A stretch of DNA of 64,000 nucleotides. Origin: Fibrobacter succinogenes. GTDB lineage: Bacteria; Fibrobacterota; Fibrobacteria; Fibrobacterales; Fibrobacteraceae. This document shows positions 16,227 to 25,709 of the stretch, piece after piece. A program made the position numbers and the translations under genes. The stretch's first letter is position 1; the number at the start of each line of letters is the position of its first letter. The stretch is from positions 1-64,000 of the forward strand of contig CADCGB010000012.1 of assembly GCA_902800815.1 (NCBI GenBank). The letters are read 5' to 3'. The notes under the pieces are model-generated. The model did not search any database. It saw only the letters and a list, made by a program, of their open reading frames with translations, and was not told the origin of the DNA.

Positions 16227-17575
16227 TACTCGCCCAGGTACTCCACTGCAAATATGAGCGTCGCGCCGCCCGGAATCGGGCCCGCGCCGCGGCTCCCGTA
16301 GCCAAGTCCAGGAGGAATCATGAGGATGCGCTTTTCACCCGGGAGCATGCCCGCGACACCCAGGTCCCAACCGCGAATCACGCGGCCCTGCCCGAGCGGG
16401 AACACGAAGGGCTGCCCGCGGTCACGGGAACTGTCAAACTTGTAGCCGTTCGTCATCCAGCCGGTATAATGCACCTTCACCGGAGAACCCACCTTCGCGG
16501 GTTCGCCTTCGCCCTGCTGGATTACCGCATAGCGCAGGCCCTCGGAACCGTTCTCGAACGTGAGCGTCGTCGTATCGGGGAAGAAGTCCATGCTTGCCGC
16601 GAGTTCCGGGTCTACCATGGATTCCACAAGTTCAACGCGGAACACAAGCGTGGAGTTCGGCGGGATCATCGTGAACGCGCTCGCGCCGTATCCCATGGAG
16701 GGGGCAACGCGAAGCCAGCGGACACCGCCCTCGCGCATACCGTCAAGACCGGATTCCCAGCCCTTGATCATCTTGCCGGCACCGAGCACCACCTCGAAAG
16801 GCTTGCCCAGGTCCTTGGAACTGCCAAACTTGCGGCCCGCAACGAGCCACCCCGTGTAATGCACCTTCAGGGTAGAGCCAGCAACCGCAGGCTTGCCCGT
16901 GCCAACCTTCTCGTCATAAATCTTGAGGCCCTTGTCCTTCTCCTTCCATGCAAGCTTGTTCACATCCTTCGGGAACACGTCGGGTTCCATCGGCTTTTCG
17001 GCAGAGACAAGTTCCACCTCGAAATACAGGTCGGAATACGGAGGAATTCCCTCGAGCGAATTCTCGCCATACGCCAGCACGTAGGGAATCGTAAGCTTGC
17101 GGACCTCGCCCACCTTCATGCCCAAAATACCCTTGTCCCAGCCGGCAATCACCTGGCCCACGCCAATCGTGAACTCGAGCGGTTCACCACTTGCATACGT
17201 ATCGGCAAAGGGCGTAAGCGTATCTGCAGAAGCCTCTTCCACAAGCGAACTATCCACAGCGGCACTGTCCGCGACCGCAACCGTATCTACCGGAGCCTTA
17301 GCCTTCTTGTCCTTCTTCGATTTCGTGTCCTTCTTCGCCGTAGCGGCAGCAATGGAATCTGCCTGGGCTTTCGCGATAGAATCCTGGGCCGCAGCGACCT
17401 TCAGGCTGTCGTAATGGAGCATGTCGGCATACAGGTAGCCCTTGTAGTGCACCTTGATGAGCTGGCCCGCACGAATCTCGTCGCCATCACCGGTTTTTAC
17501 CACTTCTACATTGAAAGGGACCGCCCATACTACGCTGGAAAACAACAGAACAATAAAAATCTTGAATTTTGACAT
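16226..17575 (-). CDS. Triple-domain FKBP-type peptidyl-prolyl isomerase, exported
   Basis: The signal peptide is MSKFKIFIVLLFSSVVWA. Three FKBP domains follow, at about residues 21-192, 200-315 and 325-449. Each has VHYxGxL/W, F-xxGxGxVIxGWDxGxxGMxxGE and GYG...IPPxxTLxFxVEL signatures. Domain 1 is interrupted after HYDS (residue 57) by about 70 Lys/Ala/Asp/Ser-rich residues before the PLEFTIGVG strand, which splits the domain in an unusual way. Domains 2 and 3 look intact. Role: folding of envelope proteins in the periplasm or outer membrane. It is the first gene of the operon with DUF1538 and the two P-II-like genes (1-base overlap). A TCTATATTGC element lies 56-65 bases upstream. Confidence 0.9.
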   Translation of the reverse strand: MSKFKIFIVLLFSSVVWAVPFNVEVVKTGDGDEIRAGQLIKVHYKGYLYADMLHYDSLKVAAAQDSIAKAQADSIAAATAKKDTKSKKDKKAKAPVDTVAVADSAAVDSSLVEEASADTLTPFADTYASGEPLEFTIGVGQVIAGWDKGILGMKVGEVRKLTIPYVLAYGENSLEGIPPYSDLYFEVELVSAEKPMEPDVFPKDVNKLAWKEKDKGLKIYDEKVGTGKPAVAGSTLKVHYTGWLVAGRKFGSSKDLGKPFEVVLGAGKMIKGWESGLDGMREGGVRWLRVAPSMGYGASAFTMIPPNSTLVFRVELVESMVDPELAASMDFFPDTTTLTFENGSEGLRYAVIQQGEGEPAKVGSPVKVHYTGWMTNGYKFDSSRDRGQPFVFPLGQGRVIRGWDLGVAGMLPGEKRILMIPPGLGYGSRGAGPIPGGATLIFAVEYLGE

Positions 17576-17652
17576 AAAAACTCCTACTCTACAAGATAGA
17601 AAAATGCTAGTTTTGAAAAAAAGAGGAATTGCAATATAGAACGGGAAAGATT

Positions 17653-18219
17653 ATGCTCTCTGTCGTCATTGTCATCGTTATCGTACTCCTGTCCATAATC
17701 CTCGCAGGGATCGGTGCTTACGTGGTCATCCACAGCGCCGACGAAAAAGAGGAAATCAAGCCGGTCATCGACGTGTCCGGCAAGTACGCCGTGGTGGTCC
17801 GCCCGGCAAGGGAATCCATTACCGCCGTAAAGCCTTCCGAAAACTCGATCCGCGCATGGCTCGAAACGCAGGCGCAACTCACCCCCGAACAGCGCAAGGA
17901 ATACCTCGACAAGTGGAACCGCAGCATCGAGGAAACCATCCGCACCATCGACGAGGGCGACCAGAACGGCACCGTCACCTACCGCATAGAACTTGGCCCC
18001 AAGGGCAAGGAATACGTGAAGTTCGTCCACGAGGAGAACTTCATTACCCGCGAGCAGATCAGAAACCACGCAGAAATTCTCCCGCCGTACGTTCTCGGCT
18101 GCGATTGCAAGCTTTTGCCCAAGCAGCCCTGGGAAAACCCGAGCAAGTCGGGCTGGAAGGCGGTTCTCCCCACGCACGGAAGCAGTTACGACGTTCCGGA
18201 CTGGAGGCACCTTGCATAA
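17653..18219 (+). CDS. Single-pass membrane-anchored protein of unknown function
   Basis: 188 residues from the ATG at 17653 (GGGA 6-9 bases upstream). A TTG at 17629 in the same frame would add 8 residues but is less likely. The first 25 residues are a strongly hydrophobic anchor (LSVVIVIVIVLLSIILAGIGAYVV). The rest is soluble and charged, with a helical central stretch (LTPEQRKEYLDKWNRSIEETIRTI) and a C-terminal CDCKLLP segment. No family is recognised. It overlaps the following PorV-like gene by 8 bases, so the two are probably translationally coupled and may act together in the envelope. Confidence 0.7.
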   Translation: MLSVVIVIVIVLLSIILAGIGAYVVIHSADEKEEIKPVIDVSGKYAVVVRPARESITAVKPSENSIRAWLETQAQLTPEQRKEYLDKWNRSIEETIRTIDEGDQNGTVTYRIELGPKGKEYVKFVHEENFITREQIRNHAEILPPYVLGCDCKLLPKQPWENPSKSGWKAVLPTHGSSYDVPDWRHLA

Positions 18220-20398
18220 ATCCCTACTTTCCGCGCTCCTTTTTGCACCAGCACTCTCGCTTGCCGCAGGTTCGGCAATCATTACGCTCGAAATGCCCGT
18301 TGGCGCACGCCAGCTCGGTATGGGCGAAGTGGGCGCAGCGCTGGCCGACGACGCTACCGCCATGTACTACAACCCCGCAGGTCTCGCCTTCGGGCCGCTT
18401 GCCGATGAATGGAAGGTATCGTTCCCCGCCGATGCAAAGACGACCCCACACTTTACCAACATGGCAAGCCGTGCCAAGAACGGGTTCTTCTCCAAGAGCG
18501 AACTCTGGGCAGGTACCGTCAACGGCATCCTCAAGTTTGATAGCGAGCAGTGGGTAGACTACCACACCGTGACGCTGCAGGGCAACGCTAAAGTGAAGGA
18601 CGCCGTGCGCGTATTCGCGGGCACCGAACGCGGGCTCGACGAATACACCCGCCAGGTCAAAAAATTCAACGACATCAAGAATGCCGACGACGAATCGCAC
18701 GTGGTGGAAGTAAAGATCCCGTGGAACCTCATCGTTAAGGACACCATCACGGCACTCCTCTACGAGAGCCGCACAGAAAAGCTCTGGGTAGGTACCCCCA
18801 AGACACTCTACCGCTTTGACGGCAAGGCATGGAAGAGCTATGAGGACGAAATCGGCAGCCACCGCATCACTGCGCTCGAGAACCAGGGTGCATCGCTCTG
18901 GATCGGTACCGACAACGGCCTGTTCCTCTACCGTAACGGTCAGTTCGAGCAGAAGGGCAAGGTGCTCCCGAGCCAGAAGATTAACGCGCTCGTGTGGTCC
19001 GAAAGCCGCAAGGAACTGTTTGTCGCCGTCGATGGCGCAGGTATTGCAAGGCTCGTGCCCAAGAAGAGCGTGAACGACAAGGACCGCTGGAGCCTCTTCA
19101 ACGAAGAGGACGGCATCATGGACCTGCACCCGACCGCACTCGCCGTCGACAGTTCCGCACACGTATGGGCGGCGCACAAGGGCGGCCTGAGCCACTTCAA
19201 CCTGCGCAAGTGGGAACAAGTGCAGTTCGACGGCAACGTGGTGAACGACATCTCGGTGGACCAGAAGGGCCACATCTGGATTGCGACCGACAAGGGCGTG
19301 TGGCGCCACCTCCCCGACTACGCGACCGCAAGCGGGCGCAAGGCGGAACTTGAACGCGGAGTCGCCGAAGAGGAAGGCAGCGTCAAGAAAGAGGACGAAT
19401 GGCTCCACTTCCACTCCGGCAACGGACTTTCCACGAACAAGGTGTGGAAGGTGCTGCCGCAGGGTAACGACGTGTGGTTCAGCACCGCAAACGGCATGGA
19501 AATCTACAAGGATGCCGACTACCAGCTGAGCGCCTTCTACGAAAAGCTCCTGCCGGTACTGAACATCCCCGACCTCTACCACCTCTTTGGCGGCATGACC
19601 GTCCCCGTTGCGGAATGGGGAACGCTCGGGTTCTTCGTGAACTTCGTGAGCTTCGGTTCGACCGTCGTCTCGGGCGACGTGGACGCCGATGACCTGGTGG
19701 CCTACAACAGTTCCGAAATCGTGGGCGGCGTAAGCTATGGCACGCGCTTCCCGAACAACTGGGGCCTGGGCCTCTCCATCAAGTTGTTCTATTCCGACCT
19801 GAGTTCCGGCGCGGGCGCCGGTGAAGAGGAAGCAACCACCTTCGGCTACGCCTTCGATATCGGCGTACTCAAGAAGGACCTGTTTATAAACAAACTAAAC
19901 TTCGCCCTCGTGCTCGCGAACATCGGCCCGAGCGTGTACTACGTAGACAAGACCATCGAGGACCCGATTCCGCTTACCTGGCGCCTCGGGCTTTCGTACG
20001 AGATTCTCTCGCTTGCCGACTACAGGCTCACCATCGCCGCAGACTACAACCGCGAAGTCGTTTTCGACGACGACAAGGGTGACCCCGAGCCGTTCTATAT
20101 CAGTAGCTGGAAGTCGCTGTTCCGCCCCGAACGTGGCGGTCACGGATTCGAGAGGTTCAAGAACTCCCTGTTGCAGGGCGTGTTCAACACCGGTCTCGAA
20201 TTCATCTACGCGAACACCGTGGCGCTCCGCCTCGGCTACCTCTACGACCAGACGGGCAAGCGTAACGAAGCGGATTTCGGTATTGGCTTCATGATTTCGG
20301 ATGTGCTGCAGTTCGACCTCGCGACCATCATGGACGTGGGTGACAACGATGGCGTACGCGACGGACAGATGCGCTTCGGCGCCCTGTTCAAGTTCTAA
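18212..20398 (+). CDS. PorV/PorQ-like outer-membrane barrel with an inserted beta-propeller
   Basis: The start is a TTG at 18212 with a strong SD (GGAGG at 18203-18207) inside the preceding gene. The signal peptide LLSALLFAPALSLAAG is followed by the PorV/UPF0164 N-terminal motif GARQLGMGEVGAALADDAT and AMYYNPAGLA. Residues of about 75-430 form a propeller of the two-component-regulator type, with blades LWVGTPKTLYRFDG, LWIGTDNGLFLY, IWIATDKGVWRH and VWFSTANGMEIY. From about residue 445 (LNIPDLYHLFGG) the barrel resumes and ends GALFKF. PorV proteins shuttle type IX secretion cargo. Placing a propeller between the first barrel segment and the rest is unusual; the propeller probably sits in the periplasm or at the surface. 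It ends 6 bases from a convergent gene. Confidence 0.8.
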   Translation: MHKSLLSALLFAPALSLAAGSAIITLEMPVGARQLGMGEVGAALADDATAMYYNPAGLAFGPLADEWKVSFPADAKTTPHFTNMASRAKNGFFSKSELWAGTVNGILKFDSEQWVDYHTVTLQGNAKVKDAVRVFAGTERGLDEYTRQVKKFNDIKNADDESHVVEVKIPWNLIVKDTITALLYESRTEKLWVGTPKTLYRFDGKAWKSYEDEIGSHRITALENQGASLWIGTDNGLFLYRNGQFEQKGKVLPSQKINALVWSESRKELFVAVDGAGIARLVPKKSVNDKDRWSLFNEEDGIMDLHPTALAVDSSAHVWAAHKGGLSHFNLRKWEQVQFDGNVVNDISVDQKGHIWIATDKGVWRHLPDYATASGRKAELERGVAEEEGSVKKEDEWLHFHSGNGLSTNKVWKVLPQGNDVWFSTANGMEIYKDADYQLSAFYEKLLPVLNIPDLYHLFGGMTVPVAEWGTLGFFVNFVSFGSTVVSGDVDADDLVAYNSSEIVGGVSYGTRFPNNWGLGLSIKLFYSDLSSGAGAGEEEATTFGYAFDIGVLKKDLFINKLNFALVLANIGPSVYYVDKTIEDPIPLTWRLGLSYEILSLADYRLTIAADYNREVVFDDDKGDPEPFYISSWKSLFRPERGGHGFERFKNSLLQGVFNTGLEFIYANTVALRLGYLYDQTGKRNEADFGIGFMISDVLQFDLATIMDVGDNDGVRDGQMRFGALFKF

Positions 20399-20404
20399 GA
20401 TCTA

Positions 20405-22915
20405 CTAGTCCTTGACGCAGCGGATTCCGAAGCGGAAGCGGTTGTCATCGCTTTTACGAACAGGCCTCTTGAAGACGGTCTTGCGCACGTCATTGACTCC
20501 GTTCGACGACATGATGTAGTAGTAGCCTGCATCGTTATCGATATCTTCTGCACCGATACACGCCACGGCCTCGTCCCTGACATTGACCATGTCGTAGCCC
20601 TCATGATCCTGGTAGCAGGTGTTCGGGACAACCGCAAAGCCGTACTTATCTGTACCCTGGTTGTACCAAGGCCAGCTGAACGTGTATCTCAAATCGATGG
20701 CATATGTCGCCGAATCATTTGCCTTGGCATAAGCGAGCAGGCTATCCCAATCCGCAGTAGTCGAGACATGCCAGCCATCCGGGCAGATGGATCCCGTCGA
20801 ATCAAACGGGTAGGTGTAGTGTAGCCCGTAAATGTCGCAGGAATCTTTCTTGCAGAGGCTATTATCCGATACATACTTGAGGTTTTCCGCCATCCATGTC
20901 GTGCCGTTGATTTCTACGGTCCTATATTCATGGCCATCGCGTTCATCGACAAGCGTACCGTATGTACCCTTGTATCCGTACACCACTTTCTCTTCGCTCA
21001 CGCAGCGGACGTTAAACTTAGTGTTTCCTTTGGCGTTCGCTTTAGAAACAAACGCAGAATCATCCGCATAGCCAACTTTATGGGCGGACAAGGCATATAC
21101 AAGAGAATCATTCAGTTCCGTACTTGACCACAGGTAGGTTGCCGTATCGCCAAAATCATCCCTGCCGTTCCATATATACCCCATCATTATAAGCGAGAAT
21201 CCCGAACTGTTCGTTCCCTTGTAGGTATCATTCTCCTGGGACACCAGATAACGTGCTTTCCTATTATTAGACGCTATATACACCAACGTATCAAAGTCTT
21301 CCTTTGTGGGTAGGCGCCAACCTGCTGGGCAGGCAGTCATGGCATCTTCATGCCGATAGAACCTTCCATAGCGCATGCACGAGAACGAATTAACATCGCG
21401 GGTTCCATTATAACACACGCTGCTGTCCGTCTCGAAATTCAGGTTCTCCGCCATCCACTTGGTATGCCCGATGTTTATGGTCTTGTACGTCCTGTTATCG
21501 CGGCTATCGGTAAATTCCCCGTACTCGAGTTCGGGGTTCATGTAACTCAAGGTATCGTCCTTGAGGCGCCCCTTCATGCAAAGCAGCCCGGACACGTTCG
21601 CGGTATCGTTCTTGATTGTCGCGATATTCGAGCCTTTCGCAAATACGACACTTCCCGTTATTTCGCCCTTCTTGTTCCCCCCTATCAGGAACCTGGCCTC
21701 ATTGCCATCCGTGGGCTTAATGCCGAGACCAAATGCGTCAAAGGCATAGTCGTCACCCCAGCCTTCCTGTGCCTTGAGCATAAACCCGGCAAAGCACTCG
21801 CCACCGACATAAGCGAGAAGTTCTTTCCACTCGCTCTCTCTCGGGATATGCCATCCGAAGGGGCACGCCTTCTTGCCGTTAGCCTCGAGATACACATACC
21901 TGCCATTGATTTTCAAACTACCGTCTTCGTATATGGAGCACTTATTTTCGCCATTCTTGTTGCAGGCTCGGGTAGAAAGCGAACTGTTTGGTTCAGCGCC
22001 ATTACACACCTTCCGGTCTTCGCCACGGACACCGAATGTCGACGTAGGATTATTTATATCGGGAACCAAGTCTCCCTTTATGCACCGCAATGCAGCAGGA
22101 GACGCAAAATTCGTAGCCGCCTTGTCTTTGATATTTTTTGAGTCAAATGCCATGAAATACGGTGTGATATTTTCACTACCACTGGTCTGCGTAGCCGTAA
22201 AGAAATTTAACGCAGCCGATTTATTCGTCCCCTTTTCGGGAATGGCAACGGTAAAACCATAATCATCAGTTCCTTGATAACTCGACGCGTTATCCTTAGA
22301 AAATAGAGCCGGAGCCAACCCCTTATACTCGTAGAATGTGGGTGTCGATCCGTAGAACTTATTAAGCAGGGCCAACCAATCCCCCCTCGTCGGAATCCTC
22401 CATCCATCCGGGCAGATTCCCTGGAGAGGCTGGGCACAAACAATGTTGTGTCCACAATAGGATTTTGTGGAGTCGATAACCTCGCCCCAGGTATAGATTC
22501 TTCCATACTTGGTGCAGTCCTTATCATCACCTTCGTGGCAACCGAGGCTAGATGCCGGCGCGTAGTTCAGGTTCTCTGCCATCCAGGTCATCCCATCAAC
22601 GGTAATGGTCCCGTACTCACGCCCGTCACGCTTGTCAACAAACGTTTCCTTCTCGATTTTAGAGACGTCGGGAAGGTTTCTCGATGAGGACGACCCCGCG
22701 CTAGAAGAAGACCCGCTGGAACTGGAGCCCTTCTTGCTGGAACTGGAACCGCTCTTGGAATCGCCAGAACCCTCATCGCCATCGGAATCGCTAGAATCAT
22801 CTTCCAGGGAAGAATCGTCATCGTTGGCAATAAAGCCGGAATCGTCGTCCCCGCAAGAGGTGATAGCAAGCACGAAAGCCACCACCAGGAAAAAAAGAAA
22901 TTTTTGCTCCTTCAT
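20405..22915 (-). CDS. Lipoprotein with four Fib_succ_major-type domains (836 aa)
   Basis: The lipobox AITSC follows a hydrophobic signal. An Asp/Ser-rich linker (many SSSS blocks to about residue 80) comes next. Four copies of the Fibrobacter major paralogous domain follow, at about residues 85-295, 300-450, 470-645 and 655-836. Their signatures are DxRDxxEYxTxxxxxxTWMAENLxY, YGRxYxW/H and CPxGWxxPxxxDWxxL. The second copy is degenerate and lacks the WMAENL part. The fold resembles C-type-lectin-like surface domains, so a carbohydrate or matrix adhesin is possible but unproven. The start ATG is preceded by GAGG/AGGG. The large number of cysteines per copy suggests disulphides. Confidence 0.85.
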   Translation of the reverse strand: MKEQKFLFFLVVAFVLAITSCGDDDSGFIANDDDSSLEDDSSDSDGDEGSGDSKSGSSSSKKGSSSSGSSSSAGSSSSRNLPDVSKIEKETFVDKRDGREYGTITVDGMTWMAENLNYAPASSLGCHEGDDKDCTKYGRIYTWGEVIDSTKSYCGHNIVCAQPLQGICPDGWRIPTRGDWLALLNKFYGSTPTFYEYKGLAPALFSKDNASSYQGTDDYGFTVAIPEKGTNKSAALNFFTATQTSGSENITPYFMAFDSKNIKDKAATNFASPAALRCIKGDLVPDINNPTSTFGVRGEDRKVCNGAEPNSSLSTRACNKNGENKCSIYEDGSLKINGRYVYLEANGKKACPFGWHIPRESEWKELLAYVGGECFAGFMLKAQEGWGDDYAFDAFGLGIKPTDGNEARFLIGGNKKGEITGSVVFAKGSNIATIKNDTANVSGLLCMKGRLKDDTLSYMNPELEYGEFTDSRDNRTYKTINIGHTKWMAENLNFETDSSVCYNGTRDVNSFSCMRYGRFYRHEDAMTACPAGWRLPTKEDFDTLVYIASNNRKARYLVSQENDTYKGTNSSGFSLIMMGYIWNGRDDFGDTATYLWSSTELNDSLVYALSAHKVGYADDSAFVSKANAKGNTKFNVRCVSEEKVVYGYKGTYGTLVDERDGHEYRTVEINGTTWMAENLKYVSDNSLCKKDSCDIYGLHYTYPFDSTGSICPDGWHVSTTADWDSLLAYAKANDSATYAIDLRYTFSWPWYNQGTDKYGFAVVPNTCYQDHEGYDMVNVRDEAVACIGAEDIDNDAGYYYIMSSNGVNDVRKTVFKRPVRKSDDNRFRFGIRCVKD

Positions 22916-23205
22916 ATAAGCCCTAAACCTCCGTTATATCAAGTTATATTTTTCTGCAACGGGAATCAAGCCCCACGGGCAGCAATTTTGACCTTCTTGT
23001 GTTTTTCGCAAATTTGGCTACGGTTGTCAAAATAAATATTACACAAAATTTCACTATTTAAACGTAATTTCAAATATTTTAAACACGATTGAATATTATT
23101 TTTACACACTTTCAACACGGAATCTACACGCCGGAAGGGCAAAAAAACTAGGATTTAGGCCCCTATAAATCTATTTCTTACACAGCACAAATCAGGAGTG
23201 TATTT

Positions 23206-25623
23206 ATGCAGAAAAAGTGTATGGGATGGATTGCCGCGGCAGCGCTCGCGGCCGGGATGGGGGCAACGGCCTCCGCAGCGGAAGGGGATGCCTACACCTG
23301 GCCCGCCTACCGCGCTGACCTCGATTACGACACAAAGTCTAACCTGGGCGAAATCAAGCCGCCCACCAAGTTCAACAACAACTGTTCGGGCGTGACCGGC
23401 AAAAAGGCCGGCAAGTGGTGGGCCTTCTACTGGGGCAAGGATCGCGACAGCCGCATTACCGACGTGACTATCGACAGCATCCTCAAGAAATACGATACCG
23501 ACTTCGAGTACCTCTACAACGAGATGGGCTGGGCTCCGGACGCACAGGCGCAAGACGGGCAATACAGCGCCGTGTACTACTACGGTTCGGGCACGTGCGC
23601 GGGCGGCGCAAAGACCGACACTACCGGCGGATGGCAGACATGGGTCGCGGGCTACACGGCCGTCGCGGCATCGTTCTACCCGCTGTACAGTTTCAACACG
23701 AGCTGCCCTTACCGCGATCGCGTGGCACAAATGGATGCGATGATCCACGAGGGCATCCACTCGATGACAAACGGCTACCCCGGCGCAAAGGAGGCACACT
23801 GGTTCCAGGAAGCGGGCAACACCTGGATTCAGCAGGACATGTTCAGCCACCGCGAAGGCGTCTATAGCGGCATGGGATTTTTGAACGCGGCGACGGTAAT
23901 CGCGCCCTTCATGCCCATCGAATGCTACTCGGGCTGGCTCATCGACGGCACCTTCGGCGGCCCCGGCGCTCAGGGCGTTACCGGCAAGAACCAGCGTTCG
24001 CTTTTGGGCGGCGCGCAGTACAGCAACATATTCCCCACGTTCATGGGTACCTGGCTCGGTACGGGGTCCGTGCGCTGGGTGTACGGCCACGCCTACGGCA
24101 AGACGACCTACCTGCTCGAAACCTACGGTCTCGACATCGGCCTCGGCGACGAGGGCGTGCGCAGGCTCATCACGGAATTCCGTGCAAGGCTCGCCATGCT
24201 CGACATGAAAAAGTGGTCCAACGAAATCAAGAACCTGCTGAACCAGAATTTTGGAAGCAACACCTACTGGGAACAGGACTACTGGGACAACGGCAAGTAC
24301 AGCTACACCTGGAAAATGACTCCGTACCAGAGCGTGACCGTAAGCAACGGCGACTGGGTTCCGAACCAGGACTTGACTCCGGGATGGTCGGGCTCGAACG
24401 TAATCCCGCTCAAGCTCAAGGACGGCGCGACACAGATCAGCATGACGCTCTACCCGAACGGCTCGCACTCTACGAACGACAACATGCGACTGGTGCTCGC
24501 CTACCGCGCCACGGACGGCACGCCGGTGTACAGCGCGCCCGTGAAGGGCAACGAGACCGCTATCCTCAAGATTGACAAGACCCCGAGCAGCACAGGCGGC
24601 AGCAAGATGGCCTTCGCCATCGTGGTGAACACCGACTACAACTACTCGAAAAACCCCGACATGCGCACCTACCACTACGATTACCGCCTCAAGCCCGAAG
24701 AAGGAATCAACGGCGCAGGCGACGCGAACACGAAATACTACAACGACTTCAAGCTCGACTACAAGTGGCCCGAAATCGGCGATGCACCCATTGCATCGAG
24801 CAGCAGCGTTGCACGGAGTTCCAGCAGTGTAACGCCCGCAAGCTCCAGCAGCGTGAAGCCGGTTTCTTCGAGCAGCGAGAAGCCCGCGAGCTCGAGCAGC
24901 ATCGCTACGCCGGCAAACACTGCAGCGACATATGAAATCAAGGTGACCCTCCCCATCGACGACAACTACGCAAGCGTCACCGCCTCCTTCGACGTCGCCG
25001 AAGTTGCAAGTAAGCTCGGACTCACCGCTAATACACTCACGCAGGCAACCTTCTTCGCGCAGGAACCCAGCGGGAACAAGGTAACCGAATCTACCGCGAA
25101 CGCACCTGGCCACTGGTTCGGCAAGGCGGGCAACGTGGTGGAATGGGGCGAAACAGCCTACGTGTTCAGCGAAGCGGATATCCCGAAGGGGACGCTCTCC
25201 ATCGGGCACTACCCGAACCGAGTGAACAACGGCGAAACATACAACTTCACGCAGGGACTCGAGTACAACGGGAAGGCGGTGCTCTTCAAGGTGACGGTCA
25301 CGCTCACGAACGAGCAGGGCAGCGAAGGCGGCGAATCGACTACCGCACTGATGTACGGCCTCAAGGGAATACCGACGCACATGGAACTCTCCCTTGCCCG
25401 CAGGAACCTCAACGTGCGATACACGCTCCCGAACCGCGACAACGTGAAGATAAGCCTGTTTACCGGATTCGGCGCGCTAATCGACCAGAAGGCGACGGGA
25501 ATCCAGAACGCAGGCGGGCACGTGCATACCTTCGACATGAGCGAGATGCCCACGGGCACCTACATCGTGAAGGTTTCCACCGGAAGCTACCACGAGGCAC
25601 GCCCGATAAACATTACCAAATAA
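23206..25623 (+). CDS. Secreted HEGIH protein (putative metalloprotease-like) with DUF4859-like domain and C-terminal sorting-like domain
   Basis: SD GGAG is 8 bases before the ATG. The signal peptide ends ...ATASAAE. The N-terminal domain of about 500 residues contains MDAMIHEGIHSMTNGYP and, a short way on, AHWFQEAGNTWIQQD. HEGIH fits HExxH and a downstream Glu may be the third zinc ligand, so a zincin-like fold is possible. A Ser-rich linker lies near residues 527-565 (ARSSSS, ASSSS blocks). It leads to a domain with ITLPIDxxY-type and GHWFGKAG motifs like DUF4859. The final 75 residues (VRYTLPNRDNVKISLF ... GTYIVKVSTGS) resemble type IX secretion or Fibrobacter C-terminal tails. Substrate unknown. 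A terminator follows at 25647. Confidence 0.75.
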   Translation: MQKKCMGWIAAAALAAGMGATASAAEGDAYTWPAYRADLDYDTKSNLGEIKPPTKFNNNCSGVTGKKAGKWWAFYWGKDRDSRITDVTIDSILKKYDTDFEYLYNEMGWAPDAQAQDGQYSAVYYYGSGTCAGGAKTDTTGGWQTWVAGYTAVAASFYPLYSFNTSCPYRDRVAQMDAMIHEGIHSMTNGYPGAKEAHWFQEAGNTWIQQDMFSHREGVYSGMGFLNAATVIAPFMPIECYSGWLIDGTFGGPGAQGVTGKNQRSLLGGAQYSNIFPTFMGTWLGTGSVRWVYGHAYGKTTYLLETYGLDIGLGDEGVRRLITEFRARLAMLDMKKWSNEIKNLLNQNFGSNTYWEQDYWDNGKYSYTWKMTPYQSVTVSNGDWVPNQDLTPGWSGSNVIPLKLKDGATQISMTLYPNGSHSTNDNMRLVLAYRATDGTPVYSAPVKGNETAILKIDKTPSSTGGSKMAFAIVVNTDYNYSKNPDMRTYHYDYRLKPEEGINGAGDANTKYYNDFKLDYKWPEIGDAPIASSSSVARSSSSVTPASSSSVKPVSSSSEKPASSSSIATPANTAATYEIKVTLPIDDNYASVTASFDVAEVASKLGLTANTLTQATFFAQEPSGNKVTESTANAPGHWFGKAGNVVEWGETAYVFSEADIPKGTLSIGHYPNRVNNGETYNFTQGLEYNGKAVLFKVTVTLTNEQGSEGGESTTALMYGLKGIPTHMELSLARRNLNVRYTLPNRDNVKISLFTGFGALIDQKATGIQNAGGHVHTFDMSEMPTGTYIVKVSTGSYHEARPINITK

Positions 25624-25646
25624 CTGACTCCTCATTCCACACCAAC

Positions 25647-25675
25647 AAGCCTCCGACATTGTCGGAGGCTTTTCT
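25647..25675 (+). terminator. Terminator of the secreted HEGIH protein gene
   Basis: A perfect 11-bp stem AAGCCTCCGAC/GTCGGAGGCTT (25647-25657, 25661-25671) with a 3-base loop, followed by TTCTTTT. It may also serve the convergent prmA. Confidence 0.9.
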
Positions 25676-25709
25676 TTTCAAGAATGTGCGGAGCTAAGAA
25701 TACGCAGGG

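Noticed and set aside
23155-25380. Long minus-strand open frame (about 741 codons) opposite the HEGIH protein
   Set aside because: It is rich in Arg, His and Val with no motif, while the plus-strand gene has an SD, a signal peptide and a terminator.
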